This document shows positions 1 through 7,359 of a stretch of 64,000 nucleotides of DNA, piece by piece; the first letter of the stretch is position 1, and each line of letters opens with the position of its first letter. Below the pieces are notes generated by a model that was given only the letters and a program-made list of their open reading frames with translations, ran no database searches and had not been told where the DNA came from. The stretch is from Candidatus Eremiobacteraceae bacterium (lineage in GTDB: Bacteria; Vulcanimicrobiota; Vulcanimicrobiia; Eremiobacterales; Eremiobacteraceae): positions 32,518 to 96,517 of the forward strand of contig DATFYX010000011.1 of assembly GCA_035314825.1 (NCBI GenBank), in the 5' to 3' direction. Position numbers and translations under genes: made by a program.

Positions 1-1535
1 TCGAGCAGCTCGTCGATGCCGGTCTTCTGCTTGGCCGAGACGGGGATGAACTGCGTCTGGCCGCCATATTCTTCCGGCGCAAGCCCCAGCTCCGAGAGCT
101 GCTGCTTCACGCGATCGGGATTGGCGTCGGGCCTATCCATCTTATTGATGGCGACGACGATCGGCACGCCGGCCGCTTTGGCGTGGTTCATCGCTTCGAT
201 GGTCTGCGGCATGACGCCGTCGTCGGCCGCGACCACAAGAATCGCGACGTCGGTGACCTTGGCGCCGCGCGCGCGCATCTCGGTGAACGCTTCGTGGCCG
301 GGCGTGTCGATGAAGGTGACCTTGCGGTCGCCGGTCTCGACGGTGTACGCGCCGATGCGCTGCGTGATGCCGCCCGCTTCGCCCGCCGCAACTTTGGTGG
401 AGCGGATGGCGTCGAGCAGCGACGTCTTGCCGTGGTCGACGTGGCCGAGCACGGTGACGACCGGCGGCCGCGTGGTGAGCGAGCCCGGCGGATCGGCCTC
501 GACGACGATCTCGGGGGCGGCTTCTTCACCGACCTCTTTGACGATCGTATTGAAACCGAAGCGGCGCGCGACTTGTCCGGCGACGTCGGGCGTGATGTGC
601 TGATTGATGGTCGCCATCGTGCCCATGCGGATGAGCTGCGCGATGACCTGGCCGGCAGGCGTCTCCATCGCCGCAGCGAGCTGCTGGACCGTGATGAGAT
701 CGGGAATCGCAAGATCCTTGAGGACTTCCGGTTCGGTGACTGCTGTGCCGACCTGTGCAGCGCGCGAACGCGGCTGTTGTTTTTTGAGCAGCGCTTCGCG
801 CTCGCGCTCCTTGCGATCGCGCTCGAGCTCCTCGCGCGATTTCTTGCGCCCGCCGCTCGGCGGCGCGCTGGGCATCGGGCCGGGTGCGACCGCGCCGCGG
901 CCTGGCGGGCCGGCGGGCCGGCCCCCCGTGCCGGGTCTATTGATGAATCCGGGGCGCGGACCCATGGGGCCGCGGCCCATGCCGGGTGCGCCTGGACGGA
1001 TCGGTCCGCCAGGGCGCAGTGGTTGCGGCGGGCGGGGCGGCGCTGCCGTGCTGGCCGCGATGGCCGGACGCGTCGTAGGAATCGGTGCGGTCGGATCGGC
1101 AGATGCGGCGGGCACGACTTTGGGCGGCGCGGGCGGGCGCGGCGCGGGTCGCGGCGCCTTCTGAGGCGCGGGCACCACGCGAAGACGCGCGATCGGCTCT
1201 TCAGCGATGACCGGGGTGACCGGCTTTGCCGGAGCTTCGACCTGCGGCGCGCTCGGGGCTGCGGCCTGCGCTGAGGGGGCGGGCTCGGCCGCCTGTGCAG
1301 CAGCGGCGCCGTTGCCGGTGGCGGCAGGCGCGGCTTTCTTGGGCGCAGTCTTGACGCGCTTAGCCTCTTCGGCGAGGTTGCCCGTGAGCACGCCTTTGAC
1401 GATGCGCGCGCGGTGCTCGTCGATCAGGCTCATGTGAGTCGAGGCGGCAATGCCGACCTTGCCCAGAAGCGCGATCGTCTCCTGACTTGAAAGATTCAGC
1501 TCTTTAGCGAGCTCGTGTACTCGGACTCCAGCCAT
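1..1535 (-). CDS. infB: Translation initiation factor IF-2 (3' end beyond window)
   Basis: IF-2 is the GTPase that brings initiator fMet-tRNA to the 30S subunit and promotes subunit joining. The ATG lies at 1535 and the frame stays open to the window edge, so about 511 N-terminal codons are present. An IF2-N helix-turn domain ([16 protein letters not shown]) starts at residue 4. An Ala/Pro/Gly-rich linker follows, then a basic stretch ([17 protein letters not shown]) and a second IF2-N-like domain. The GTPase domain carries G1 GHVDHGKTS at residues 364-372, G3 DTPGHE from residue 410 and G4 NKMD from residue 464. The rest of the G domain and domains II-IV are off the edge. It sits last in the visible nusA-ylxR-infB unit. 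Identification is firm; the long low-complexity linker is normal for high-GC bacteria. Confidence 0.97.
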   Translation of the reverse strand, partial: MAGVRVHELAKELNLSSQETIALLGKVGIAASTHMSLIDEHRARIVKGVLTGNLAEEAKRVKTAPKKAAPAATGNGAAAAQAAEPAPSAQAAAPSAPQVEAPAKPVTPVIAEEPIARLRVVPAPQKAPRPAPRPPAPPKVVPAASADPTAPIPTTRPAIAASTAAPPRPPQPLRPGGPIRPGAPGMGRGPMGPRPGFINRPGTGGRPAGPPGRGAVAPGPMPSAPPSGGRKKSREELERDRKEREREALLKKQQPRSRAAQVGTAVTEPEVLKDLAIPDLITVQQLAAAMETPAGQVIAQLIRMGTMATINQHITPDVAGQVARRFGFNTIVKEVGEEAAPEIVVEADPPGSLTTRPPVVTVLGHVDHGKTSLLDAIRSTKVAAGEAGGITQRIGAYTVETGDRKVTFIDTPGHEAFTEMRARGAKVTDVAILVVAADDGVMPQTIEAMNHAKAAGVPIVVAINKMDRPDANPDRVKQQLSELGLAPEEYGGQTQFIPVSAKQKTGIDELL

Positions 1536-1560
1536 GCGTTCGGCCGCCGCTGCGGCCTAT

Positions 1561-1914
1561 CTATTTCCTTTCGTGTGCGCGTTCAAACGAGCGCGCTACT
1601 ACATCTGTGGGCACTGTAGCTATGCCCTTGTATCGTTTGTTCTTCTTCACGCGCTCGACGCACTGCGCCGAGCACAGGTATGCGCCCCTGCCCTCGCGTC
1701 GAGCGGCCGGATCAGGCTCCCATTGCCCGTCCGCGGCGCGCACGAAGCGCAGCAGCGTGTGCTTGTCCGAGCGCACGCGGCATCCGACGCACTGCCGGAT
1801 CGGTACGCGCTCGGAAGCTCCATCGTCATTCGGCCGCGCCAGTCTTTTCGGCGTCGTCGGCGGCGTCCTCCGTTGCGTCAGCGGCCTGTTCGGCTTCCGC
1901 GGGCTCTTCGTCAC
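1561..1914 (-). CDS. ylxR: YlxR/RnpM family RNA-binding protein (DUF448)
   Basis: YlxR proteins are small nucleic-acid-binding proteins encoded between nusA and infB; Bacillus RnpM binds RNase P RNA. The core is visible as [17 protein letters not shown], then [14 protein letters not shown] and a Cys/Lys-rich end. The start is uncertain. The only in-frame ATG, at 1914, makes an 89 bp overlap with nusA and adds about 38 residues before the domain, and no GTG or TTG is better placed. An ATG that overlaps the nusA stop (ATGA, 1829) is in another frame. The C-terminal tail VVARSFERA is encoded by a family R2 palindrome (1577-1603), so the natural C-terminus may have been replaced by repeat sequence. 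Confidence 0.85.
   Translation of the reverse strand: MTKSPRKPNRPLTQRRTPPTTPKRLARPNDDGASERVPIRQCVGCRVRSDKHTLLRFVRAADGQWEPDPAARREGRGAYLCSAQCVERVKKNKRYKGIATVPTDVVARSFERAHERK
1577..1603 (-). repeat. REP-like palindrome, family R2 (inside ylxR 3' end)
   Basis: The element reads GCGCG, TTCAAACGA, GCGCGC, then TACTACA on the plus strand, a slightly degenerate member of the R2 family. On the minus strand it starts with TGTAGTAGCGCG and is read in frame as VVARSFERA near the C-terminus of ylxR. The same frame is used by an R2 copy in the sugar dehydrogenase gene at 24481-24507. Confidence 0.75.
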
Positions 1915-3175
1915 CGCGTTGCAGCTCTTGCAGGCGCCGGATCAGATCCTCGTCTTGGGCGAGCAGCTCGGGCGTCAAGTCGACGCCAGACTCTTGCGCG
2001 GCCGCTTCGGCCATCGCCGCGACCTCTTCGAGCTCTTTCTCCTCTTCGACGCGCTGCGACATCACCTTGGTCCACTGCTCTTCATTGTGGATGTCGATGC
2101 GCCAACCGGTGAGCCGCGCGGCAAGCCGCACGTTCTGGCCTTCCTTGCCGATCGCCAGCGAGAGCTGGTGGTCGGGCACGACCACTTCGGCCAGATGCTG
2201 GCGTTCGCTCAGGTGGACCTGGATGACTTTGGCCGGCTGCAGCGCGTTGGCGATGTACGTGGCGGTGTCGGCGGCCCATTGGATGACGTCGATCTTCTCG
2301 CCGTGGAGCTCGTCGCTGATGTTGTTGATGCGCGAGCTGCGCGGCCCAAGGCAAGCGCCGACCGCGTCGATGTCCTCTTCGTCGGTCCAGACCGACACCT
2401 TCGAACGCGAGCCAGGCTCGCGCGCGATGTCCTTGATCTCGACCAGTCCCTGTGCGACTTCCGGGATCTCAGTCTCGAACAGCCGGCGCACGACGTCGGG
2501 GTGGGTGCGCGACACGACGATCTGCGGTCCCTTGTTGGTCTTGCGCGCTTCCATCACGTAGACGCGCACGCGCGAGCCGATGCGGAACGACTCGTGCGGC
2601 ACTTGCTCGGAGAGCGGCAGGATCGCCTCGGCCTTGCCGAGATCGATGAACATGTTGCGCTGCTCGTAGCGCAGCACGGTGCCGCTGATCATGTGATCGA
2701 TCTTGTCGTTGTACTCGTCGAAGACCAGATCGCGCTCCGCCTCGCGGATGCGCTGCACGATGACCTGCTTGGCGGTCTGCGCCGCGATGCGTCCGAACTC
2801 TTTGGGCGTCACTTCGATGTCGAAGTTGTCGCCGACCTTATACTTCTCGCCGGCGTCGGCCGCGCTGATCTCGATGAGCGGATCGACGACTTCGTCGACG
2901 ACGGCGCGCCGCGCGAACACGCGGTACGAGCCGTCCTCGCGGTCGACGATGACGACCGGATTGCCGTGCGCCTCTGCCTCGCGCGCGAAGTTGCGCTTGT
3001 ACGCCGAGACGAGGGCCGCTTCGAGCGCGTCAATGAGCACGGCAAAGGACAGCCCGCGGTCGCGCTCGAGCTCGTGGAGCGCGTCGATCAGTTCTTGGTT
3101 CGGTTGGGCGGGCGCGGCGACGGCTATGCCGTTGCCCGAGGTGGCCGCCTTTTTCACGGTCTTGCGTGGTGCCAT
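1826..3175 (-). CDS. nusA: Transcription termination/antitermination factor NusA
   Basis: NusA binds RNA polymerase and nascent RNA and modulates pausing, termination and antitermination. From the ATG at 3175 ([16 protein letters not shown]) the protein is 449 residues. It has an N-terminal RNAP-binding domain with a lysine/alanine-rich leader, an S1 domain ([21 protein letters not shown] region), tandem KH domains ([38 protein letters not shown]) and a short acidic Glu/Ala tail in place of the longer AR repeats of enterobacteria. An in-frame ATG at 3223 would place the start before the leader hairpin and is less likely. A promoter-like sequence and a hairpin precede the gene, so it probably has its own transcript. 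Confidence 0.97.
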   Translation of the reverse strand: MAPRKTVKKAATSGNGIAVAAPAQPNQELIDALHELERDRGLSFAVLIDALEAALVSAYKRNFAREAEAHGNPVVIVDREDGSYRVFARRAVVDEVVDPLIEISAADAGEKYKVGDNFDIEVTPKEFGRIAAQTAKQVIVQRIREAERDLVFDEYNDKIDHMISGTVLRYEQRNMFIDLGKAEAILPLSEQVPHESFRIGSRVRVYVMEARKTNKGPQIVVSRTHPDVVRRLFETEIPEVAQGLVEIKDIAREPGSRSKVSVWTDEEDIDAVGACLGPRSSRINNISDELHGEKIDVIQWAADTATYIANALQPAKVIQVHLSERQHLAEVVVPDHQLSLAIGKEGQNVRLAARLTGWRIDIHNEEQWTKVMSQRVEEEKELEEVAAMAEAAAQESGVDLTPELLAQDEDLIRRLQELQRGDEEPAEAEQAADATEDAADDAEKTGAAE

Positions 3176-3206
3176 AGTGTGTGTGGAGCCCTTGGGAGAA
3201 ACGAAA

Positions 3207-3228
3207 GGAGTGGGCTGTCCCACTCCTC
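3207..3228 (-). terminator. Leader hairpin upstream of nusA (terminator or attenuator)
   Basis: A perfect 9 bp stem (AGGAGTGGG with CCCACTCCT) closes a 4-nt loop. In the minus direction it is followed by TTTCGTTTCTCC, a broken T-rich run. It lies between the promoter-like site at 3246-3274 and the nusA ATG at 3175. It could end transcripts arriving from the upstream genes, or act as an attenuator within the nusA leader. The T run is interrupted, so strength is uncertain. Confidence 0.55.
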
Positions 3229-3245
3229 ACGGAGAATACGTTCGT

Positions 3246-3274
3246 ATACTACCATAAACGGCGTCCCGGCGCAA
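3246..3274 (-). promoter_or_regulatory. Sigma-70-like promoter for nusA
   Basis: On the minus strand TTGCGC (3274-3269) is separated by exactly 17 nt from TAGTAT (3251-3246). This is a reasonable housekeeping promoter in the only AT-richer patch of the intergenic region between the glycine-zipper gene and nusA. Initiation would place the hairpin at 3207-3228 in the leader RNA. It is a prediction from motif and spacing only. Confidence 0.45.
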
Positions 3275-3299
3275 GGCCGGGGCGTGGCCCACCGGGCCG

Positions 3300-3887
3300 C
3301 TAGAGCGACAGCGCTTGCGTCAGATGCACGGTCACTTCCGACCCGCCAGACACGTTGATATCTTTTTTGTTGTTGGACGCGAGCATGAACCCCGCGGCCA
3401 AACCGACAGCGCCTCCCGCATTGGTGCCGATCGTCTTGCCGATCCAGTTGCCCAACAGCATCCCGACGGCGGCGCCGGCGGCACCGGTCAGATAATTCGG
3501 CCCTTGCTTCGGCGCGATCTTGTCGATGTAGGCGGAGATCGGGATCTGTGAAGAGGAGCCGTACGATTTGATGTGGTCGACCACCAGCTCGAGTTGGGGG
3601 TTGCGTCCTTGGCCCGCTTTTTGCACCTGCGCCACATGTCCGTAGATGATCGCGCCTTGCAAGCCTGCGCCGTTTGACGGATAGGGCGATTGCACGTTCA
3701 TCGAGATCGGCTGGCCCACGTAGGCGGACTTCGTATTGAGCGAAAGGTTCAAGGTCGCCTGGATCGCCGACCCGGCCGGGATGACGGCTCGAGCGGCGAG
3801 CGCGCCGGATGAGGATGACCAGATGGTCGCGCATGCGCATGAGATCAGCGCAAGCGCGCGGCCGGCGAGCAGATGGCGATCGGTCAT
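3300..3887 (-). CDS. Exported protein with glycine-zipper segment, unknown function
   Basis: I do not recognise a named family. The N-terminus is a signal-peptide-like hydrophobic stretch (LLAGRALALISCACATIW). A beta-rich central domain follows, with phrases such as IPAGSAIQATLNLSLNTKSAYVGQPI and GAIIYGHVAQVQKAGQGRN. Near the C-terminus a Gly/Ala-rich segment (GAAGAAVGMLLGNWIG, GTNAGGAVGLAAGFML) looks like a glycine zipper that inserts in a membrane. The ATG at 3887 is preferred over 3896 because AAGGA is then about 9 nt upstream. The gene starts 18 bp after the stop of the methyltransferase-family gene and is likely co-transcribed with it. It separates rimP from nusA, an unusual position. 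Envelope location is inferred. Confidence 0.75.
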   Translation of the reverse strand: MTDRHLLAGRALALISCACATIWSSSSGALAARAVIPAGSAIQATLNLSLNTKSAYVGQPISMNVQSPYPSNGAGLQGAIIYGHVAQVQKAGQGRNPQLELVVDHIKSYGSSSQIPISAYIDKIAPKQGPNYLTGAAGAAVGMLLGNWIGKTIGTNAGGAVGLAAGFMLASNNKKDINVSGGSEVTVHLTQALSL

Positions 3888-3905
3888 GGCATGCATCCTT
3901 CTATG

Positions 3906-4382
3906 TCAAAGCCAGCGAGGCACGCGTTTTTTGTAATCGAGATATTCTTGCCCAAAACGGCGATCGAGGTAACGCTCTTCCGCCGCGATCACCGCAAACC
4001 GGATGATGAGCATGACCGGGACGAACAACACGAGCATCCAGCCCGATTGGGCGACGACGGTGATCATGAGATAGAACAGCGCAAGACCGAGGTACAGCGG
4101 GTTTCTGGTGCGGCCGTAGATCCCTGTGGTCATCAGCGCCGTGGTGGGCTGAACCGGGCTGATCGGCGTGTGCGCTTTCCTGAACATCGGCAGCGCCATG
4201 AACCACAGCGCGAGCCATCCGAGGAGCAACAGCGCCGCGAGCGGCCAGCGCACGAGCCCGAGCGGAAGGTGCAGCGGCACGAATCGTTCGAGCGGCCATG
4301 CGAGCAGCAGGCCTAGAAGGTATATGAACGGCGGCGGGAAGCGGACGCCGGCGTTGTCTTGTCGTGCGATCGAGCTGCTCAT
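3906..4382 (-). CDS. Isoprenylcysteine carboxyl methyltransferase-family membrane protein
   Basis: The family comprises integral-membrane SAM-dependent methyltransferase-like proteins; bacterial members have mostly unknown substrates. The 158-residue protein has about four hydrophobic segments. It carries the family signature GIYGRTRNPLYLG, followed near the C-terminus by EERYLDRRFGQEYLDYKKR VPRWL, which matches the conserved end that binds SAM. Its ATG overlaps the rimP stop (ATGA at 4379-4382), so translation is probably coupled to rimP. Nothing in the neighbourhood identifies a substrate. Confidence 0.85.
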   Translation of the reverse strand: MSSSIARQDNAGVRFPPPFIYLLGLLLAWPLERFVPLHLPLGLVRWPLAALLLLGWLALWFMALPMFRKAHTPISPVQPTTALMTTGIYGRTRNPLYLGLALFYLMITVVAQSGWMLVLFVPVMLIIRFAVIAAEERYLDRRFGQEYLDYKKRVPRWL

Positions 4383-4870
4383 GTCTTGTGGCGTTTCAGG
4401 TCGCCGGCGATATCGTACACCAGATTGGCGCGCTTGATGGCCGCATACGGCACGTCTACGCGGCCGGCGTATCGATCTGCGAGCGTGACTTTGTCTTCGT
4501 CAGCCGCCTCGATCTTTCCGGTGAACTCGACGCGGTTGTGGACGCGCGAGCTGGTGATGATGCGCGCGTCGCGGCCGATGAAGCGCCGATAGTGCGCGGG
4601 GGCGAGCAGCGGACGGTCGAGACCAGCCGACCCGACTTCGATGGTATAAGGCCCGAGGGCCGCGTCGAACTTCTCCGCTTCGACGCCTTGGTCGATGAAG
4701 CGGGTGATGCGCTCGCATAGCGCCGTGTCGACGCCGCCCTCGCGGTCGATAATCACCGAGAGCGCGTACGCGCGGCCTTCGCGGCGCACTGCGGTCTTGA
4801 GCACTTCGACGTCCGCGAAGCGCTCCGCGACGTTTTGCAGGATCGCCTCGAGGCGCTCTGGCGTGCTCAT
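4379..4870 (-). CDS. rimP: Ribosome maturation factor RimP
   Basis: RimP assists late 30S subunit maturation. The 163-residue protein has the expected two-domain layout. The N-terminal alpha/beta domain includes GRAYALSVIIDREGGVDTALCERITRFID and YTIEVGSAGLDRPL, the family hallmark. The C-terminal SH3-like domain (FTGKIEAADEDKVTLADR...IKRANLVYDI) follows. The ATG at 4870 overlaps the pxpA stop (ATGA). In most bacteria rimP directly precedes nusA; here two genes intervene. Confidence 0.95.
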   Translation of the reverse strand: MSTPERLEAILQNVAERFADVEVLKTAVRREGRAYALSVIIDREGGVDTALCERITRFIDQGVEAEKFDAALGPYTIEVGSAGLDRPLLAPAHYRRFIGRDARIITSSRVHNRVEFTGKIEAADEDKVTLADRYAGRVDVPYAAIKRANLVYDIAGDLKRHKT

Positions 4871-5589
4871 GGGTGCAGCGGCGCGATATCGAAACGGGCG
4901 TCGCGCAACGCCGCCCGCACCGCGAACGCGATTGCCGACGCACCCGGCGTGTCGCTATGGATGCAAAGCGTCTGCACCTGGCCGCCGGCGGCAAGGGCGA
5001 GGGCTTGTTTGGCGGCCTTGGCGGGGTCGGTGATCAGCGCGCCGTCTTTGGTGCGCGAGCGCAGCGTGCCGTCGGGCTCGTAGGTGCGGTCGCAAAAGCC
5101 CTCGGCCGCGGTCGGCAGGCCGGCGGCGCGGCCGGCCGCGAGCAAGGCTGACTTCGGCAGGCCGACAAGCACGAGGTTCTTGTCGAAGCGCGCGACCGCT
5201 TGCGCGATCGCTTCGGCGAGCGGCTTGTTGGCGAATGCATCATTATATAGAGCGCCGTGGGGCTTGACGTGGTGCAGCGGCACGCCGGCCGCTACGGCGA
5301 AGGCCGCGAGCGCGCCGATCTGATAGAGCACGCCCGACTCGACGTCGCCGGGTTTGAGGTCCATGCTGCGCCGCCCGAATCCGGCGAGATCCGGATACGA
5401 CGGATGCGCGCCGATCGCCACCTGGCGTTCGGCAGCCGCGCGGACGGTGGCGTCGATGGTTGTCGGATCGCCGGCATGGAATCCGCACGCGACGTTGGCC
5501 GAGGATACGACGTCGAGCAATGCGAGGTCGTCGCCCATGCGCCACGCGCCGTAGGATTCACCGATATCGCAGTTGAGATCGATGGTCAC
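4867..5589 (-). CDS. pxpA: 5-oxoprolinase subunit A (LamB/YcsF family)
   Basis: PxpA, with PxpB and PxpC, forms the prokaryotic ATP-dependent 5-oxoprolinase that opens pyroglutamate to glutamate. The family start IDLNCDIGESYG is visible, followed by ANVACGFHAGDP, AIGAHPSYPDLAGFGRR, VKPHGALYN and TLCIHSDTPGA, all conserved LamB/YcsF blocks. The start is the GTG at 5589 (VTIDLNCD); 240 residues is close to the usual length. The frame is open further upstream, but that part lies antiparallel to nothing conserved and overlaps pxpC. It lies 8 bp after pxpC and overlaps rimP by 4 bp. Confidence 0.93.
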   Translation of the reverse strand: MTIDLNCDIGESYGAWRMGDDLALLDVVSSANVACGFHAGDPTTIDATVRAAAERQVAIGAHPSYPDLAGFGRRSMDLKPGDVESGVLYQIGALAAFAVAAGVPLHHVKPHGALYNDAFANKPLAEAIAQAVARFDKNLVLVGLPKSALLAAGRAAGLPTAAEGFCDRTYEPDGTLRSRTKDGALITDPAKAAKQALALAAGGQVQTLCIHSDTPGASAIAFAVRAALRDARFDIAPLHP

Positions 5590-5597
5590 GCTGCGTC

Positions 5598-6599
5598 CTA
5601 CAACCCTTCGTAGAAACCGGCGCCGAGCTGCGCCGGCGGATCCGGCGACGCCGATGCGAGGTTGCGATGCAGCGCTGCGAGCGCGTGCACCGCATCGATG
5701 CGCGACACCAAGGTGAACCGCACGCGGTCGCCGGGCCGCAGCTGTCCGGCGCGCGGAACGTCTGCTGCGATCGTGCACGCAGCCGTCGCGTAGCCGCCCG
5801 TCGTCTGGTGTTCTGCGAGCAGCATGACCGGCAGTCCGGCGCTGGTGATTTGCACGCACCCGGCATACGCACCCGCCGAGATCACGTCGGTCGGGCGGTC
5901 GAGCGCAAGCGCCTCGCCCTCGAGCTGCAGGCCTTGGCGTGTGGACCGGCTCGAGACGCCGTACGAGCGCGCGAACAGCTCGTGCCACGCGGCGTCGGAG
6001 AGCGATGCTCGGTGCGGCCCAGGCAAGACGCGCACGATCGTCGAGGGATCCCAGTCTGGGATCGTCTCGGGCGCATAGCACAGCGGGGTCGAAGCCGCGC
6101 TGGGCGGGTCCAGGGAACGAGCTACTACGCTAAGGATGTCGCCGGTGCGCAGCGCCCGGCCGCGATAGCCCCCGAAGCCCGCGCCCAGATCCGTCGAAGC
6201 GCTCCCTAAGACAAGCGGCACCTCGATGCCGCCATCGACAGCCAGGTACGAACGCGCGCCGCGTTCTGCTGCGCCGATCTCGATCTTCGCGCCGTCGCGC
6301 ACTTCCTGCGCCTGCCAGCGCGCCGCCGGCACGCCGTCGATCAGCAGAGAGGCGACCGCGCCGGTCACCGCGATCGCGGCGTCGCATTGCAGCTCGAACT
6401 CCGCGCCCGTCAGCGTGGTTTCGATGAGCGCGGCGCCCGTCGGATTGCCGACCAGCAGGTTCGCGGCGCTCGCGCTGTACCAATCAGCGGCGCCTGACGG
6501 CGACACGCCGAAGCGCGCCACGTCGCGGCGACCCAGATCTTGCACCGTCGAGAGCGCCCCGGGCGCAAGCACGCGCAGCGCGCGCTGCGAAGTCACCAC
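5598..6599 (-). CDS. pxpC: 5-oxoprolinase subunit C (biotin-dependent carboxyltransferase-like, KipA)
   Basis: PxpC/KipA resembles the carboxyltransferase half of urea amidolyase and is a subunit of 5-oxoprolinase. The 333-residue protein shows LSTVQDLGRRDVARFGVSPSG and DWYSASAANLLVGNP near the N-terminus, RSYLAVDGGIEVPLVLGSAST in the middle, and LPVMLLAEHQTTGGYATAA toward the end, the family blocks in order. It overlaps pxpB by 7 bp and is followed by pxpA, so the three subunits form one tightly packed unit in the order B-C-A. Confidence 0.93.
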   Translation of the reverse strand: MVTSQRALRVLAPGALSTVQDLGRRDVARFGVSPSGAADWYSASAANLLVGNPTGAALIETTLTGAEFELQCDAAIAVTGAVASLLIDGVPAARWQAQEVRDGAKIEIGAAERGARSYLAVDGGIEVPLVLGSASTDLGAGFGGYRGRALRTGDILSVVARSLDPPSAASTPLCYAPETIPDWDPSTIVRVLPGPHRASLSDAAWHELFARSYGVSSRSTRQGLQLEGEALALDRPTDVISAGAYAGCVQITSAGLPVMLLAEHQTTGGYATAACTIAADVPRAGQLRPGDRVRFTLVSRIDAVHALAALHRNLASASPDPPAQLGAGFYEGL

Positions 6600-7270
6600 G
6601 CCACCTCTGCGACCGCGTCACCGACGCGCGAGACTGCGGCGAATCTCACCTCGTCGCCCGGCGCGAACAACGCGGGCGGCTCGTGCGCCGGATCGAAGAT
6701 CGCCGCGCTGGTGGTGCCGATGAGCCGCCAGCCGCCCGGCGATGCCGTGGGGTAGATGCCGCACTGCGTGCCGGCCACTGCGACGCTGCCCGCGGGCACA
6801 CGGTCGCGCGGCGCCGGCCGTCGCGGCGCGCCGAGCTCGGGCGGCAAGCCGAGCAGATACGGAAAGCCGGCGATGAAGCCGAGAAACGCGACGTGGAACT
6901 GCGCGGCGCACAGCGTCCTGACGTATTCTTTCGCGCTCGTGCCGACCTCGGCGGCTGTGTCTTGCAGATCCACGCCGTGGTCCTCGCCGAAGCACACTCC
7001 CACGCGGATGCGTCTGGGCGTGAGCACGATGCGCTCTTCGCCTTCTTGCGCGCAGCCGCGCAGGCACGCCAGCGCGATGGCGAGGTCGAGCCGCGCCGGA
7101 TCGAAACGCACGAGCACCGAGGCGTACGCGCCGACCACGTCGAGCGCGGCGTCGCCGAAGCGTTCGCGCGCCAGCGCCGCGACCGACCAGACCCGGCGCA
7201 CCGTGGCGAGGTCGATGACGTCGCCGAGGATGGCGATCACCGCGGAGTCGCCGGCGGGTTCGATCCTCAC
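6593..7270 (-). CDS. pxpB: 5-oxoprolinase subunit B (KipI family)
   Basis: PxpB/KipI is the partner of PxpC; in Bacillus KipI also inhibits the sporulation kinase KinA. The 225-residue protein starts with a GTG at 7270 (RIEPAGDSAVIAILGD) and carries FHVAFLGFIAGFPYLLGLP, PRRPAPRDRVPAGSVAVAGTQ and GIYPTASPGGWRLIG, the cyclophilin-like signature blocks. No clear ribosome binding site precedes it. Two R1 palindromes fill the short divergent gap between this gene and the YyaL-like gene. Confidence 0.93.
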   Translation of the reverse strand: MRIEPAGDSAVIAILGDVIDLATVRRVWSVAALARERFGDAALDVVGAYASVLVRFDPARLDLAIALACLRGCAQEGEERIVLTPRRIRVGVCFGEDHGVDLQDTAAEVGTSAKEYVRTLCAAQFHVAFLGFIAGFPYLLGLPPELGAPRRPAPRDRVPAGSVAVAGTQCGIYPTASPGGWRLIGTTSAAIFDPAHEPPALFAPGDEVRFAAVSRVGDAVAEVAW

Positions 7271-7278
7271 GTCGTGCG

Positions 7279-7339
7279 CGGTCGAATAAATTCGACCGCT
7301 CCATGGGTTGCGGACGGTCGAATGATTTCGACCGCTACA
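7279..7339 (-). repeat. Two R1 REP-like palindromes between pxpB and the yyaL-like gene
   Basis: Copy 1 (7279-7303) has arms CGGTCGAAT and ATTCGACCG, centre AA and tail CTCCA. Copy 2 (7315-7339) has arms CGGTCGAA and TTCGACCG, centre TGAT and tail CTACA. Both point the same way. They occupy most of the 89 bp between two divergently transcribed genes, where the promoters must also lie. Confidence 0.92.
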
Positions 7340-7359
7340 ACGGCGAAGCGGGTGCGACC

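Noticed and set aside
1607..3358. A 583-codon open frame on the plus strand opposite nusA and ylxR
   Set aside because: The minus strand has unmistakable NusA and YlxR motifs; the plus frame is a GC-driven antisense shadow with Arg/Asp/His-rich, motif-free sequence.
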